Shown here: in pieces, positions 1 to 9,121 of the stretch
Position numbering within the stretch: position 1 is the first letter of the stretch
Layout: every line of letters begins with the position of its first letter
From: Muribaculum sp.
GTDB taxonomy: Bacteria > Bacteroidota > Bacteroidia > Bacteroidales > Muribaculaceae
DNA: 64,000 bases
Direction of reading: 5' to 3'
Assembly: GCA_023667055.1 (NCBI GenBank)
Contig: JAMPAV010000001.1
Coordinates: forward strand, 250,716-314,715
Translations under genes and position numbers: made by a program
Notes under the pieces: generated by a model
What the model was told of the DNA's origin: nothing
What the model saw: only the letters and a program-made list of their open reading frames with translations
Databases searched by the model: none

Positions 1-163
1 CCGAAACTTTTTTGAAATGTTACATGGATATGGGGCATAAGCGTTTTGTTATCAGACGAATCAACAAATGTTAAATTTTCTTTCGTTTTGTTAATTCACC
101 GATTGAGAAATGAACCTTTTCGGGAACCGGTGCGTTTTTTCTTAGATGCGACCTCAGGAAATG

Positions 164-226
164 AAAGCCTCTTCGCGCTCCGGCCACCTCTCAAGTATAG
201 AGGCGATCGGAGCGCGAAGAGGCTTT
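164..226 (-). terminator. Long hairpin, probable terminator of the beta-barrel gene
   Basis: A perfect 19-bp inverted repeat (164-182 against 208-226) flanks a 25-nt loop that itself contains a small CCTCT/AGAGG stem. It lies directly downstream of the minus-strand beta-barrel gene and would leave a short T run on that strand. The stem contains CTTCGCGCTCCGG, close to the tail of the dispersed RAYT-type repeats (CTTCGCGCTTCGG), so it may be two such tails in inverted orientation. Bases 1-163 show no gene. Confidence 0.6.
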
Positions 227-242
227 TAGAGTCGGGCCTTAA

Positions 243-1013
243 TCAGAAATGGTAACCGAAACCGAGGTTGAGATAGATGGGATACATCTTAAAGGTAACG
301 GTCTTGAAGTCGCTATTGAAAATGCTGTTGCACCCCCACATCAAATTGGCATGGACACTGAAATGAGATATAACGCTCCAGTCAACACCTGCCTGCAATC
401 CCCAGTGGAAATCGCGCAAGTCCGATCCAAAATCATACGTGGCACGCGAATCGGAATCAAACACCACTTTATCTCCTGTTGGATTACCTTCGCGGAGGTA
501 TCCATCAGTGACATAACCCTCAAACTCATTTTTAAAGGCGTATGCAAGATACGGGCCGAAGTTGAGCTTCACCTTTTTACTACACGACCAAACGGCCAGT
601 ATAGGAATTGCAAGCTGCTGGGAATGATATTTTGTGCTCACCTTCCCGGTCCACCTTCCTGACAGCGACTTTCCATCCTGGATTATCTCCATGCCATAAT
701 TCTTCACCCTTGCCTTGGTCTGCATACCTTTCGTCTGCAAATTAAGTCCGACGAGGACACCCCATTTATGGTCAGGTCTGAACCACTTTGTGAAATTGAC
801 ACCAAGCTGCAGATTGAGGTTGGGGCTATAGGATTCGATGCCACGGATTTCTTCCGGCAAAGGAATGGGGGCTGCCCCACCGATATTGACACCGGCCACG
901 GCCTCGACATCGATTAATTCCTTACTGAAGAATTTAGATTTGCCATCATCAGCTTTGACCGACACACTTAGACAGGCAATTAATATAAGTGCTAAATATA
1001 TATGCTTTTTCAT
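243..1013 (-). CDS. Outer membrane beta-barrel protein (porin-family-like)
   Basis: A protein of about 256 aa with an N-terminal signal peptide (MKKHIYLALIL..., probable cleavage after SVKA). Alternating polar/hydrophobic beta strands follow and it ends in an aromatic residue (GFGYHF), the usual last strand of an outer-membrane barrel. It resembles the small 'outer membrane protein beta-barrel domain' family of Bacteroidetes, whose members have no single known function. Two further in-frame ATGs lie 2 and 3 codons upstream (to 1022); the chosen start gives the cleaner signal peptide. The PCMD lipoprotein gene lies 17 nt upstream on the same strand, so the two are probably cotranscribed. Confidence 0.75.
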   Translation of the reverse strand: MKKHIYLALILIACLSVSVKADDGKSKFFSKELIDVEAVAGVNIGGAAPIPLPEEIRGIESYSPNLNLQLGVNFTKWFRPDHKWGVLVGLNLQTKGMQTKARVKNYGMEIIQDGKSLSGRWTGKVSTKYHSQQLAIPILAVWSCSKKVKLNFGPYLAYAFKNEFEGYVTDGYLREGNPTGDKVVFDSDSRATYDFGSDLRDFHWGLQAGVDWSVISHFSVHANLMWGCNSIFNSDFKTVTFKMYPIYLNLGFGYHF

Positions 1014-1030
1014 ACTCATCATTTTTGGAA

Positions 1031-2158
1031 TTATTCGCAGAGGAGAACCAAATCATCCACAAACAGAGAGCTCCCTATAGCCCCCTCGAAATAGTCGCCC
1101 TCCCTACTCGATGTCATCACAATTGATATGCTACACCGTCCGGCGGCAAGCAACTCCGGATCCACTTCCTTGCCATCCCTAAAGATAAAAGGAATGTTGA
1201 ATTCCGTCCATACAGTTGCCGGATCCGCATTTTCAATCTCAGCCACAGCGATGATATTTGGATTGTCGGCAGCAAGAACGTTAGTGCCGTCAAGCCATTG
1301 CATGTCGGCGGTGACCTCAAAGAACACAGCATATATATTGAACTTGTCGGTGACGCCATCCACGGGAGTAAGTTTTCCATCACTACCCATCTTGCAGTAC
1401 TCCTCACCGGGGAAATATTTATATAAGCCGCTTATGGCGAGAGGCACAGAAAGGAAGGTGGTCCCGAAATGAGTTGCCTCAAGAGGTTTCGCCAGAGCAT
1501 TTGCCATTGCAAACTCGCCAAGGAAAAGATTACCGGCGGCAAGAGGTTTTTTGACAGTCTGACCGAAAGTGCCGGTAGAGCGCGTGGTAAGAGCGAGACA
1601 CTTACCGCGTTCGCTGTCGATGGCCTGATATGTAGGGAACGTGTTGGGAGTCGAGCCCTGCAGCGTCAGGGCAAAAGCGGCATTGGCGCTCGCCCATGTC
1701 AGAGACTCCTTGCCATCACTGCCGACTTCATAGAACACATCGTAGGAAGCGGCACCCGAAAGGGCTGAAACCTGCCGCACATGCTCAAAGTCATATTTCA
1801 GATTGATGGAACCCGGGCGTTGCACATCCACTACGTAAGTTTTGTGCCACTCGCCATCTTCGGAAGTCACCACATATTCCTGAGGAGTCGTAAAATTTCG
1901 CACAGTGCCATTCTCGGGTTGAATCGTGGCACCCGGCGTCAGTGTAAAGATCGGAGCAAGAGCCGTGACGTTGACATTGGCATTGACCATTATCAGCACC
2001 CGGTCGTTTGAGATGACCGGAGCACGGTTAAGGATATCGGGACTGCCAAAAGAGACACCGGTGATATCACATTCGGCATTCGGAGCCTCATCCTTGATGC
2101 AAGATGCCAGAGAGACAACCAGCATCAAATTAACCAGGAGATAAAAAATCTTCTTCAT
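1031..2158 (-). CDS. PCMD-domain surface lipoprotein
   Basis: A 375-aa lipoprotein: the signal peptide ends in the lipobox SLASC, with Cys20 as the lipidated residue. Residues about 28-110 look like an Ig-like DUF5018-type domain. Residues about 113-375 match the PCMD ('putative carbohydrate metabolism domain') layout, with a jelly-roll-like pattern and the closing FVDDLVLL motif. Family members are surface or periplasmic proteins of unknown ligand; glycan binding is only inferred from the family name and fold. It lies between another PCMD protein and a beta-barrel on the same strand, probably one operon running leftward. Confidence 0.75.
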   Translation of the reverse strand: MKKIFYLLVNLMLVVSLASCIKDEAPNAECDITGVSFGSPDILNRAPVISNDRVLIMVNANVNVTALAPIFTLTPGATIQPENGTVRNFTTPQEYVVTSEDGEWHKTYVVDVQRPGSINLKYDFEHVRQVSALSGAASYDVFYEVGSDGKESLTWASANAAFALTLQGSTPNTFPTYQAIDSERGKCLALTTRSTGTFGQTVKKPLAAGNLFLGEFAMANALAKPLEATHFGTTFLSVPLAISGLYKYFPGEEYCKMGSDGKLTPVDGVTDKFNIYAVFFEVTADMQWLDGTNVLAADNPNIIAVAEIENADPATVWTEFNIPFIFRDGKEVDPELLAAGRCSISIVMTSSREGDYFEGAIGSSLFVDDLVLLCE

Positions 2159-2174
2159 ATTTCATAATAAATTA

Positions 2175-2200
2175 GCGCCCCTCCCGTGAGGGAAGAGCGC
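2175..2200 (-). terminator. Short hairpin between the two PCMD genes
   Basis: GCGC...CTCCC-GTGA-GGGA...GCGC forms an interrupted stem in the 67-nt gap after the 2226-3662 gene. It has no good T run, so partial termination or processing is as likely as full termination. Confidence 0.35.
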
Positions 2201-2225
2201 GAAAAATATCGGAATATCCCTTAGA

Positions 2226-3662
2226 TTATTTAACAAATACCTTTGACACTTTGTTGCCTTGGCGCCTGATGAAAATTCCGTTGGAGGGATTTATGACACG
2301 CATTCCGTTAAGATTGAAGTACTCTGTAGCTGAATCGCCTGCCACGTTGACGGAAACAGCCGAAGTACCCTGACCGGGCTTTCCATTGCCGGAGAAATTA
2401 ACCACGATGGGAATACCTTCCCACAACACATTAATAATAAAGGAAGCCTCGCCAATAGAATTGATGGAGCCGATTACATTGACATCAGCCACAATGGCAC
2501 CGCCCATGAGCTGCATACCGGAAACCTCACCCTCATAAACAGTGACGTTGTCGGCTACTGTATAACTCACATTCGGCACCACAATATCGCCGAGTGGCAT
2601 AGCGCCGGCTCCTAAGTCGAGCGAAAAGTTGGGGAGAGTAAGAGTGCAGGTCCAGTTGTCGAAATACTCAAAGTTGATTTCGGCATCAACCGGGACCGGA
2701 GTCAGCGGAGCGCCGCCCATCTCAATTGTAAGTTGACCGGGATAAGTATCCACAGTGGGTTGGTCATCATAAATGAGTTTCACATTATCCACAGTCAGGG
2801 AACTATTCTCCACCACCTTATCGGAAGAGGCAAAATAGTCGCCGGCAGAAAGGATGATGTTTAGATATTCGGGGGTTGCGTCGCTCTTATAGTCGAACTT
2901 GCCCGTAAACTTCATCCATTCATCCGAAACCTCGCTGATCTGAGCGTTGAGTAGGGCAATGAGTTCGGCATCATCGGTCTTTGTCACCTCACCGCCTTGA
3001 AGTCCGGTCATATCCATGCCGAGCACACATCGGTCGCGGTCGGTCATGTCGGTGGTGTAAGGTTCACCGCCCATATATATGATGGCAGGCACATCCTTCT
3101 GAGTCCAATGGCCCTTCCAGAGATATGCCACCACGGTTGACTTGTCATCGGGATTGCTTTCACCCGGAGTGCGTTTGTACATGAATTCGATTCCGGAAGG
3201 ACGTCCGCTGAATTCCACGCCGCCAAAAGTGCCGCCGTCGGCATTGTTTATGGCGAAGTTCCAGGATGAATCCAAACCGGGATTGGCGGTGGACCATGTG
3301 GTGCCGAGTGTGAGATAAGCCGGCACAATCTGTGTAGCCATAAATGGATTGGGGGTATTGGAAAGTTTGACCGCATTGTCAGACTCAAAGCCATTGGCGG
3401 GTTCACCCACTATGGTTGCACCGAGTCCTGTGGCCTGTCCCTCATAAAGGGAAGCCATACCACTGACATTTGAGATCACCCAACCAGATGGATTGGTACC
3501 GGTCACTATAGTGGATTGCTGACCAAAACTGCCTTCCGACTGAAAGAAAGTCCAGGGGATGCAATCGGTCCAGCCGGTTTCGAAATCGCCATTGGCGGGT
3601 TGCTGGGCCAAGGCAGACATAGTCATGGCAGAGGCAGCTGCCAAAAAGTAGAATCTTCTCAT
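2226..3662 (-). CDS. Secreted PCMD plus calycin-like protein with short T9SS-type C-terminus
   Basis: A 478-aa secreted protein with a signal peptide ending around ALAQQ. Residues about 22-300 are PCMD-like: it opens NGDFETGW and closes LTVDNVKLIYDD. Residues about 305-425 resemble the Bacteroidetes calycin/lipocalin-like domain. The last ~35 residues (EYFNLNGMRV... IFIRRQGNKVSKVFVK) have the form of the short C-terminal segment seen in Bacteroidales exported proteins related to type IX sorting signals. It has no lipobox, so it is secreted rather than lipid-anchored. It heads the leftward PCMD/barrel group. Substrate unknown. Confidence 0.7.
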   Translation of the reverse strand: MRRFYFLAAASAMTMSALAQQPANGDFETGWTDCIPWTFFQSEGSFGQQSTIVTGTNPSGWVISNVSGMASLYEGQATGLGATIVGEPANGFESDNAVKLSNTPNPFMATQIVPAYLTLGTTWSTANPGLDSSWNFAINNADGGTFGGVEFSGRPSGIEFMYKRTPGESNPDDKSTVVAYLWKGHWTQKDVPAIIYMGGEPYTTDMTDRDRCVLGMDMTGLQGGEVTKTDDAELIALLNAQISEVSDEWMKFTGKFDYKSDATPEYLNIILSAGDYFASSDKVVENSSLTVDNVKLIYDDQPTVDTYPGQLTIEMGGAPLTPVPVDAEINFEYFDNWTCTLTLPNFSLDLGAGAMPLGDIVVPNVSYTVADNVTVYEGEVSGMQLMGGAIVADVNVIGSINSIGEASFIINVLWEGIPIVVNFSGNGKPGQGTSAVSVNVAGDSATEYFNLNGMRVINPSNGIFIRRQGNKVSKVFVK

Positions 3663-3723
3663 GATTAAAGTCTATTTAAGAATTGGGCATATACATTAGC
3701 GCATATCCTTCGTTTAACTGCCG

Positions 3724-3755
3724 CAAAATTACAAATTAGACCAATATAATGCAAG
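3724..3755 (-). promoter_or_regulatory. Bacteroidetes-type promoter for the leftward PCMD group
   Basis: Read on minus, the -7 box TAATTTTG (3724-3731) lies 20 nt from CTTG (3752-3755), a one-mismatch -33 box. It is about 60 nt upstream of the 3662 start. Confidence 0.5.
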
Positions 3756-3822
3756 AATCATTCTTATTTTCACCAAACAATATCCCAATCTGACCAATAA
3801 ACACACTGAAGAGAATTATTTG

Positions 3823-4152
3823 CTTCGATGACCAAGGGCGAGCCCTTGGTGACGGGACGGTTTCTCGCTTCGGCAAGGATAGACTGCAATGCTTCGATGA
3901 CCAAGGGCGAGCCCTTGGTAACAGAACGGCTTCGCGCTTCGGAAGGATAGACTGCAATGCTTCGATGACCAAGGGCGAGCCCTTGGTAACGGAACAGCTT
4001 CGCGCTTCGGAAGGATAGACTGCAATGCTTCGATGACCAAGGGCGAGCCCTTGGTAACGGAACAGCTTCGCGCTTCAGAAAGAGGAGGATAAAGAGAAAG
4101 ATCCGAAGCGCGAAGCTGTTCTGTTACCGAGAGCTTGCTCTCGGTCATCGAA
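3823..4152. repeat. RAYT-associated hairpin (REP-like) array, four direct copies plus one inverted
   Basis: Four direct copies begin at 3823, 3892, 3960 and 4028 (spacing 69, 68, 68 nt). Each unit holds GATG, then the hairpin ACCAAGGG-CGAG-CCCTTGGT, then a conserved tail GGTAACGGAACAGCTTCGCG and a filler ending in GCAATG. A fifth copy (4103-4152) is inverted and has a different but still perfectly paired stem, ACCGAGAG/CTCTCGGT. The fourth and fifth copies can fold into one large cruciform. The array lies 17 nt past the stop of the transposase gene. Apparent reading frames through it are repeat artefacts. Confidence 0.9.
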
Positions 4153-4169
4153 AAATTTTGAAGGCGTTG

Positions 4170-5141
4170 CTATTTTATCCTCAACATACGCTTTGACACG
4201 TCCATAGCAAGCCGATTCAATTGCTCACAAAAATCCTTGCTTAATCCCACCTTAGCCTTGGAATGTTCCAATGGAGCGATAAGCAGCAATCTGCCCTGAC
4301 AGCACATATCATGCCAGCGCCCCTTGGGAGAATACCTTTCTCCGAAGCCATCCTTCTCAATTAAAATAATCCTGCCTCCCTCATCAGCACACCAATCCCT
4401 AACCTTCTTTTCTGCAGCAGATATAAATGGGGATACCAACACACCACAGTTTTCAACAGTTCTCTTCCATGTCATCTTCTTTTCCCTCAATTCCCTATCA
4501 GTATAAGAACGGCTAATTTTAACTGCCTCCAGATCCATATCCATCAATAAATGTATATTGCCATACGCTTCGTATTCTTTTCCATTCTCGTGTATAATCC
4601 TGTATCTTGAATGAAAACCACGGTTAAGGATTCTTTGCAGTCTGCGGCGAGGATTGTCACCGACATAATCAAGCATTTTCTTAAGTTGTCCCTCCTTCAT
4701 AAGGATTCGGTCGTGATACCCCTCTTCGAATATCGATATTCCAGGTGGTATCAATTTGAGTTCAACACATCTTTTCCCTATAGATATTTTTAATTTGCCA
4801 ATAATCTCACCAAGATTACATCTACCACCTTCTTCCACAAAAATGACAAAATGAATATGCTCAGGCATGATAGACCTCCTTAATATGCTTACAAATGGAT
4901 AATCTTTCTTTATCGCGGAAATTCCGGAATTGATTACCTCTCCAATTTCTGACCTGACTGCCACCGGCGGGAAATCATGCGAATACGGAGAACCGGACAA
5001 CACCGAAAATATCGGAATATGCGGAGCCGCATTTATTGTGATCATATAAATGCACCTACTTGTATAATCATGCCAAGGGGCACGACGACAACCGTATGGA
5101 ATAAGAGGACGAAACAATTCAATCGGGAAATCTTTGGTCAT
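4170..5141 (-). CDS. REP-associated tyrosine transposase (RAYT, Y1/HUH) with C-terminal extension
   Basis: A 323-aa protein. Residues about 27-170 match the Y1 transposase (IS200-like / TnpA_REP) domain: HUH motif His95-Ile-His97 in MPEHIHFVIF, and the probable catalytic Tyr159 in YVGDNPRRR. This family nicks single-stranded DNA at hairpins and is tied to REP repeats. Residues about 205-323 form an extra domain (VLVSPFIS, GERYSPKGR, LLLIAP) that looks Rossmann/DprA-like; that assignment is tentative. The gene is flanked by hairpin repeats in opposite orientations (4103-4152 and 5182-5235), the usual layout of a RAYT unit. Domesticated or mobilising activity cannot be told from sequence. Confidence 0.85.
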   Translation of the reverse strand: MTKDFPIELFRPLIPYGCRRAPWHDYTSRCIYMITINAAPHIPIFSVLSGSPYSHDFPPVAVRSEIGEVINSGISAIKKDYPFVSILRRSIMPEHIHFVIFVEEGGRCNLGEIIGKLKISIGKRCVELKLIPPGISIFEEGYHDRILMKEGQLKKMLDYVGDNPRRRLQRILNRGFHSRYRIIHENGKEYEAYGNIHLLMDMDLEAVKISRSYTDRELREKKMTWKRTVENCGVLVSPFISAAEKKVRDWCADEGGRIILIEKDGFGERYSPKGRWHDMCCQGRLLLIAPLEHSKAKVGLSKDFCEQLNRLAMDVSKRMLRIK

Positions 5142-5181
5142 AACTTTTCGTATATTTATGGTGCTTTAAGGGGATGGCATT

Positions 5182-5235
5182 CTTCGATGACCAAGGGCGA
5201 GCCCTTGGTAACGGAACAGCTTCGCGCTTCGGCAA
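5182..5235 (+). repeat. Single RAYT-type hairpin repeat upstream of the transposase
   Basis: One direct-orientation copy: CTTCGATG, hairpin ACCAAGGG-CGAG-CCCTTGGT, tail GTAACGGAACAGCTTCGCGC. With the inverted copy at 4103-4152 it brackets the transposase gene. Confidence 0.85.
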
Positions 5236-5399
5236 GAGATTGAGGCTTTTGAAAGGCTGCTACTAAAATAATAACAACTGGGATGTTAAGAATTTCCTTG
5301 TAGGTTTTATTAATACCAAAAGACATATCTAAATTTAAGATTGGAATCTGACGCTAATTTTTGGTCAGATTGGGATATGAAAGAAATAAAAGACACCCT

Positions 5400-5435
5400 T
5401 TTGTGTCAAAAATTTGGAATAATTTATTAATTTTG
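5400..5435 (+). promoter_or_regulatory. Possible promoter of the lipoprotein module operon
   Basis: A perfect -7 box TAATTTTG (5428-5435) lies 37 nt before the A1 start. The nearest upstream TTTG (5400-5403) is 24 nt away, longer than the usual 19-20, so the -33 assignment is weak. Apart from the repeat at 5182, the 5142-5472 gap shows nothing else. Confidence 0.4.
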
Positions 5436-5472
5436 CATAAAATTTTGCAAAATCAGACAACAATAACCCGAA

Positions 5473-8139
5473 ATGAACAAACTTAGATTTGGAACATACC
5501 TATTGGGGGCTGTCGCAGTTGTGGCAGGGCTGGCGAGTTGCGCCGACGAATCCCCATGGGGCTCAAGCTCCGGAGAGAAAGGGAGCATATCACTTACGCT
5601 TACGACAGACCTTTCATTCGACACAGCCAAACCGCTATTCCGCAGCGGAGAAGAAACAAACACCAATAATCTTGGCAATTTCATTACAGTGCCAACCCAA
5701 GACAAATTCACCTTCACCCTTCAGAAATCGGGAAGCGAAGAAGACCCTATAACTTGGACCGACAAAGAGCAAAAAGTTGCTGCAGGCGCTTACGACTTAA
5801 CCGCTCATTATGGCACAAAAGGCAAACAAGGATTTAATGTACCATATTTTGAAGCCAAAACCTCCGTAACAATCCTGCCGGGACGCACTTCAAATGTGGA
5901 TCTATCAGCAGAACTCAAAAATTCGATGGTGCAGATAATCTATACCAAGGAATTTCAGAATTACATGTCGGACTATGCTGTATCTCTCCGCACGGAAGGA
6001 CTTACCGACATGATTGAATTCCCGTCAAAAACATCATCTTCCGGGACAACGAATGCAGATGCAACCGAAAATAAGATAAGTGAAATTGCCTTTATCGAGC
6101 CAAATGAAGCAGAAATCTTCATAGGATTCACCACAAAAAACACAGGCATCACAGTACCCTCCTATTCATTAGGAAAATTTCCACCAGTAGCAAAGACCTT
6201 ATATCGCATCACACTTGATGTCACAGAACGAGAGACCGGAACCGCTCAACTTGTAGTCAGCTTCGATGAAAGCATGACCGAAGAAGACCGATATATCGAC
6301 CTGACAGAGGAATTACTAACCTCTGCAGCACCTGAAATCACCCCTGAGGGCTTCACGGATGGAGAATCCATTAATGTGCTTGACTATACCGAAGCGTCAA
6401 ACATGACATTAAAAATGACCGTCTTCGCACAAGGAGGATTGGAATCAGCCAGTCTTACCATAACGGGACCAGAGTCACCTCTCTCGACATGGAGTAATGA
6501 GATCAATCTTGTTGGTGCATCTGATACACAGAAGACTGCCCTTTCCTATGCCGGCATAGACGCCACCACGTTCTTCGGAATCCTTGAATCCACAAACACC
6601 ATTGCGGAACTCGACTTGACCTCTTTCTGCCAGAAACTGGCCAGCGGAAGTTTTGCGAAAGGAATATATAAGGTGTTATTAACAGTCAAAGACAACACCG
6701 GGAAATCCGATGAAATCTCGCTCTCATTAGATTCGAATGACATTCAGCTTAGTCCGGCAGCCGGGACTGAGCAGCAGACAATTGATTACGAATCAGACGA
6801 AGTAGTTCTTATGCTGGACTACAATGGAGAGAGTAATGATGATATAAATTTCAAGTATGTAGATGGGAATAATGAGGTATCCATCAACAACGTTAAAATC
6901 GAAGAAGTTATAGTAGCCGGGAAACCTGCCACAAGAGCTTACAGCAACCATCGCTATCGCTGCACCCTGACACTCCCCGAAGCGGCAAAAAAATCCTCAA
7001 TCACAATCAAAGCGTACTACCCCGGCGGATCCAAAACTTTTGACTTCAATGTCAAAGTTCCGGGATACAAACTTGAATATGATGCATTTGCGCACTATGC
7101 TTATATAAAAATAGTTCCAGACTCAAATGATGACCTAAACACAATATTAAAAAACATTACATACACATTAAACAATAATCCTATCACTCCTCAAACAGTA
7201 TCCGGGTATAACAATGTTTTCTTAATTACCGGACTTTCTTCATCTCCAGAAAACGGAACAGACTATACATTGCAATCCGCCATCACTACAGATACCAAGA
7301 CAACTATTACCTTTACCACCGAAAAAGAGGAAGCAATTCCGAATGGTGATTTTTCTGCTGTGACTCAAACAATAAACATGACCGGTGTACAAGTTGGTGG
7401 GACATATACCGGCACTGCACTTAGTAGGCCCGCATATCATTGGTCTTCAAGTATTGTGAGGGATACGCCTGATGGATGGGCTACAATTAACGCTAAAACA
7501 TGTTATACTGGAGCCTCAAACATAAACACATGGTTTTGTGTGCCTTCTACTTATGCTGAAAACGGAAAAGTCATTATCAGAAGTGTAGGATATGACCATA
7601 ATGGCACTACACCTGACAATTACAATAAGACACTTGTTTACTATAACAACAAAGCTCCATCTTTTGGCGAGGGCAAGCAAATTGCAGGTGAATTATTTCT
7701 TGGGTCCTACAAATTTGATGGCTCCGAGCATCGGACTGAAGGGATTGAATTCAACAGCCGCCCGGTATCCGTCACGTTCAGTTATAAATACGAACCTCTG
7801 AATAATGAAAATGCAAGTGCTGAATTCATTGTATGCGACGCTTCAGGGAATGAAATTGCAAAAGCTACAGATAAACTTGATGCAGCTTCTGAAGAAACGT
7901 CCAAGACTCTACAATTCAACGGTTATTCAAAATTCGGTGTTAAGGCAGCAATAATCAAAGCAAAATTCAAATCCTCTACAGCCACTTTGCCTTACATAAA
8001 CATTCCTACCGGCAGTGCATTAAAAGAAAAAGATGGTGTCCATGAAAAAAACGAAACTCTTGATGCCAATACCTATAATGCCGTTGCAGTAGGTTCTGTA
8101 TTAACTATTGATGACGTATCTTTAGGATATAATAAATAG
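5473..8139 (+). CDS. Module gene A1: large DUF4493/PCMD surface lipoprotein
   Basis: An 888-aa lipoprotein: lipobox GLASC with Cys23, followed by acidic residues (ADESPWG) fitting surface export in Bacteroidetes. Residues about 30-280 resemble DUF4493 (fimbrial-anchor-like beta sandwich). Two or three Ig-like beta domains follow to about 600, and residues about 620-888 form a PCMD domain (opens PNGDFS, closes LTIDDVSLGY). It is homologous along its length to A2 (10496-13207). B1 lies 46 nt downstream and C1 follows, so A1-B1-C1 are probably cotranscribed. Function unknown; a surface adhesin or glycan-binding role is inferred from domains only. Confidence 0.75.
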   Translation: MNKLRFGTYLLGAVAVVAGLASCADESPWGSSSGEKGSISLTLTTDLSFDTAKPLFRSGEETNTNNLGNFITVPTQDKFTFTLQKSGSEEDPITWTDKEQKVAAGAYDLTAHYGTKGKQGFNVPYFEAKTSVTILPGRTSNVDLSAELKNSMVQIIYTKEFQNYMSDYAVSLRTEGLTDMIEFPSKTSSSGTTNADATENKISEIAFIEPNEAEIFIGFTTKNTGITVPSYSLGKFPPVAKTLYRITLDVTERETGTAQLVVSFDESMTEEDRYIDLTEELLTSAAPEITPEGFTDGESINVLDYTEASNMTLKMTVFAQGGLESASLTITGPESPLSTWSNEINLVGASDTQKTALSYAGIDATTFFGILESTNTIAELDLTSFCQKLASGSFAKGIYKVLLTVKDNTGKSDEISLSLDSNDIQLSPAAGTEQQTIDYESDEVVLMLDYNGESNDDINFKYVDGNNEVSINNVKIEEVIVAGKPATRAYSNHRYRCTLTLPEAAKKSSITIKAYYPGGSKTFDFNVKVPGYKLEYDAFAHYAYIKIVPDSNDDLNTILKNITYTLNNNPITPQTVSGYNNVFLITGLSSSPENGTDYTLQSAITTDTKTTITFTTEKEEAIPNGDFSAVTQTINMTGVQVGGTYTGTALSRPAYHWSSSIVRDTPDGWATINAKTCYTGASNINTWFCVPSTYAENGKVIIRSVGYDHNGTTPDNYNKTLVYYNNKAPSFGEGKQIAGELFLGSYKFDGSEHRTEGIEFNSRPVSVTFSYKYEPLNNENASAEFIVCDASGNEIAKATDKLDAASEETSKTLQFNGYSKFGVKAAIIKAKFKSSTATLPYINIPTGSALKEKDGVHEKNETLDANTYNAVAVGSVLTIDDVSLGYNK

Positions 8140-8185
8140 TATCCGGTAAATCAATACCTAAAAGGAATACCAATAAGAAAAAAAT

Positions 8186-9097
8186 ATGAAACACAATATA
8201 TATACAATTATAATATCGGCGGCTATCGTCATGACAGGGCTGGCAAGCTGCGAAAAGGAATCGGCATTCGCACTGAATGAGGGCGAGGGAATGCTCGATT
8301 GCGAATCCATGACAGTGGAATACATCAACGGAGGACGCCAAGTGCGTAGTGCCGAAGATAATGTCACCGTAGATAAATTTATGATCAAATTTGTGAATTC
8401 AAGCAACGATACCATATCCAAATACGGATATACGAAACTGCCAACAGTAGTTTCACTTCCCGTAGGAGAATACACGATTCATGCCGAGTATGGAAACGAT
8501 GTGATAGCCGAATGGGATTCACCCTTCTTCCATGGAAAATCCGAGAAGATTACAATCGAGTCACAAAAAATAAAAAAACACGCTCAAATCATTTCCTGCA
8601 AACTCAGCAACATACGAGTTGCTGTGAATTTCGACAATCTAACCGATGTGAAAAATCCACAAGTAAAGGTGGTTGCAGGAGAAGCAAAAGACAATGCAAG
8701 TCTTAACTATACACCGGAAACTCAAGCCGAAGGCAAAATCGGATATTTCAAGGTTGGCAACAGTTCGACGATATCCGCCACATTCAGCGGAACAGTAACC
8801 GGTGCAGATGGAATGGAAAAGCAATTAACCGCCACACAAACATTTGATAAGGTACAAGCCGGGAATGCTTATACTATAAACTTCAAAGTCAACAATCCCG
8901 TCATCAACAATGACGGCAACATCACAATCGGCAATGATGATGGCAATAATGGGTTTACAGTCGATGCCACCATCACCATCTCAGACCAGACTGAGGTGGT
9001 TGATCCTGACAAACCAGTGGAAGATATCATTAAAGACATGTATCCGCAACCGACAGGAGAAACCGAAGAGCAAGACAACACAACCGATAATCAATAA
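8186..9097 (+). CDS. Module gene B1: DUF4493 lipoprotein
   Basis: A 303-aa lipoprotein, lipobox GLASC with Cys22 and then EKES. A DUF4493-like domain occupies about residues 30-260; the shared core reads LPVGEYTIHAEYGN then WDSPFFHG. The C-terminus is a short acidic tail ending DNTTDNQ. Its paralogue B2 (13211-14557) begins almost identically (MKHNI...) but carries an extra C-terminal beta domain that B1 lacks, so B1 is either the ancestral short form or truncated. It is followed 24 nt later by C1. Confidence 0.72.
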   Translation: MKHNIYTIIISAAIVMTGLASCEKESAFALNEGEGMLDCESMTVEYINGGRQVRSAEDNVTVDKFMIKFVNSSNDTISKYGYTKLPTVVSLPVGEYTIHAEYGNDVIAEWDSPFFHGKSEKITIESQKIKKHAQIISCKLSNIRVAVNFDNLTDVKNPQVKVVAGEAKDNASLNYTPETQAEGKIGYFKVGNSSTISATFSGTVTGADGMEKQLTATQTFDKVQAGNAYTINFKVNNPVINNDGNITIGNDDGNNGFTVDATITISDQTEVVDPDKPVEDIIKDMYPQPTGETEEQDNTTDNQ

Positions 9098-9121
9098 ACA
9101 CAACTCAAAGAATTTTAAATC

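Noticed and set aside
46-255. 69-codon plus-strand frame at the left edge
   Set aside because: It runs through the terminator hairpin and into the beta-barrel gene end; no protein-like features.
249-662. 137-codon plus-strand frame opposite the beta-barrel gene
   Set aside because: It is the shadow of the minus-strand barrel, which has a signal peptide and barrel pattern.
3823-4090. Possible CRISPR array
   Set aside because: Units abut with similar sequence throughout (period 68-69); there are no unique spacers and no cas genes.
3736-4148. Two overlapping minus-strand frames across the hairpin array
   Set aside because: Their peptides merely restate the repeat unit (RARPWSSK... several times) and have no start context; they are repeat artefacts.
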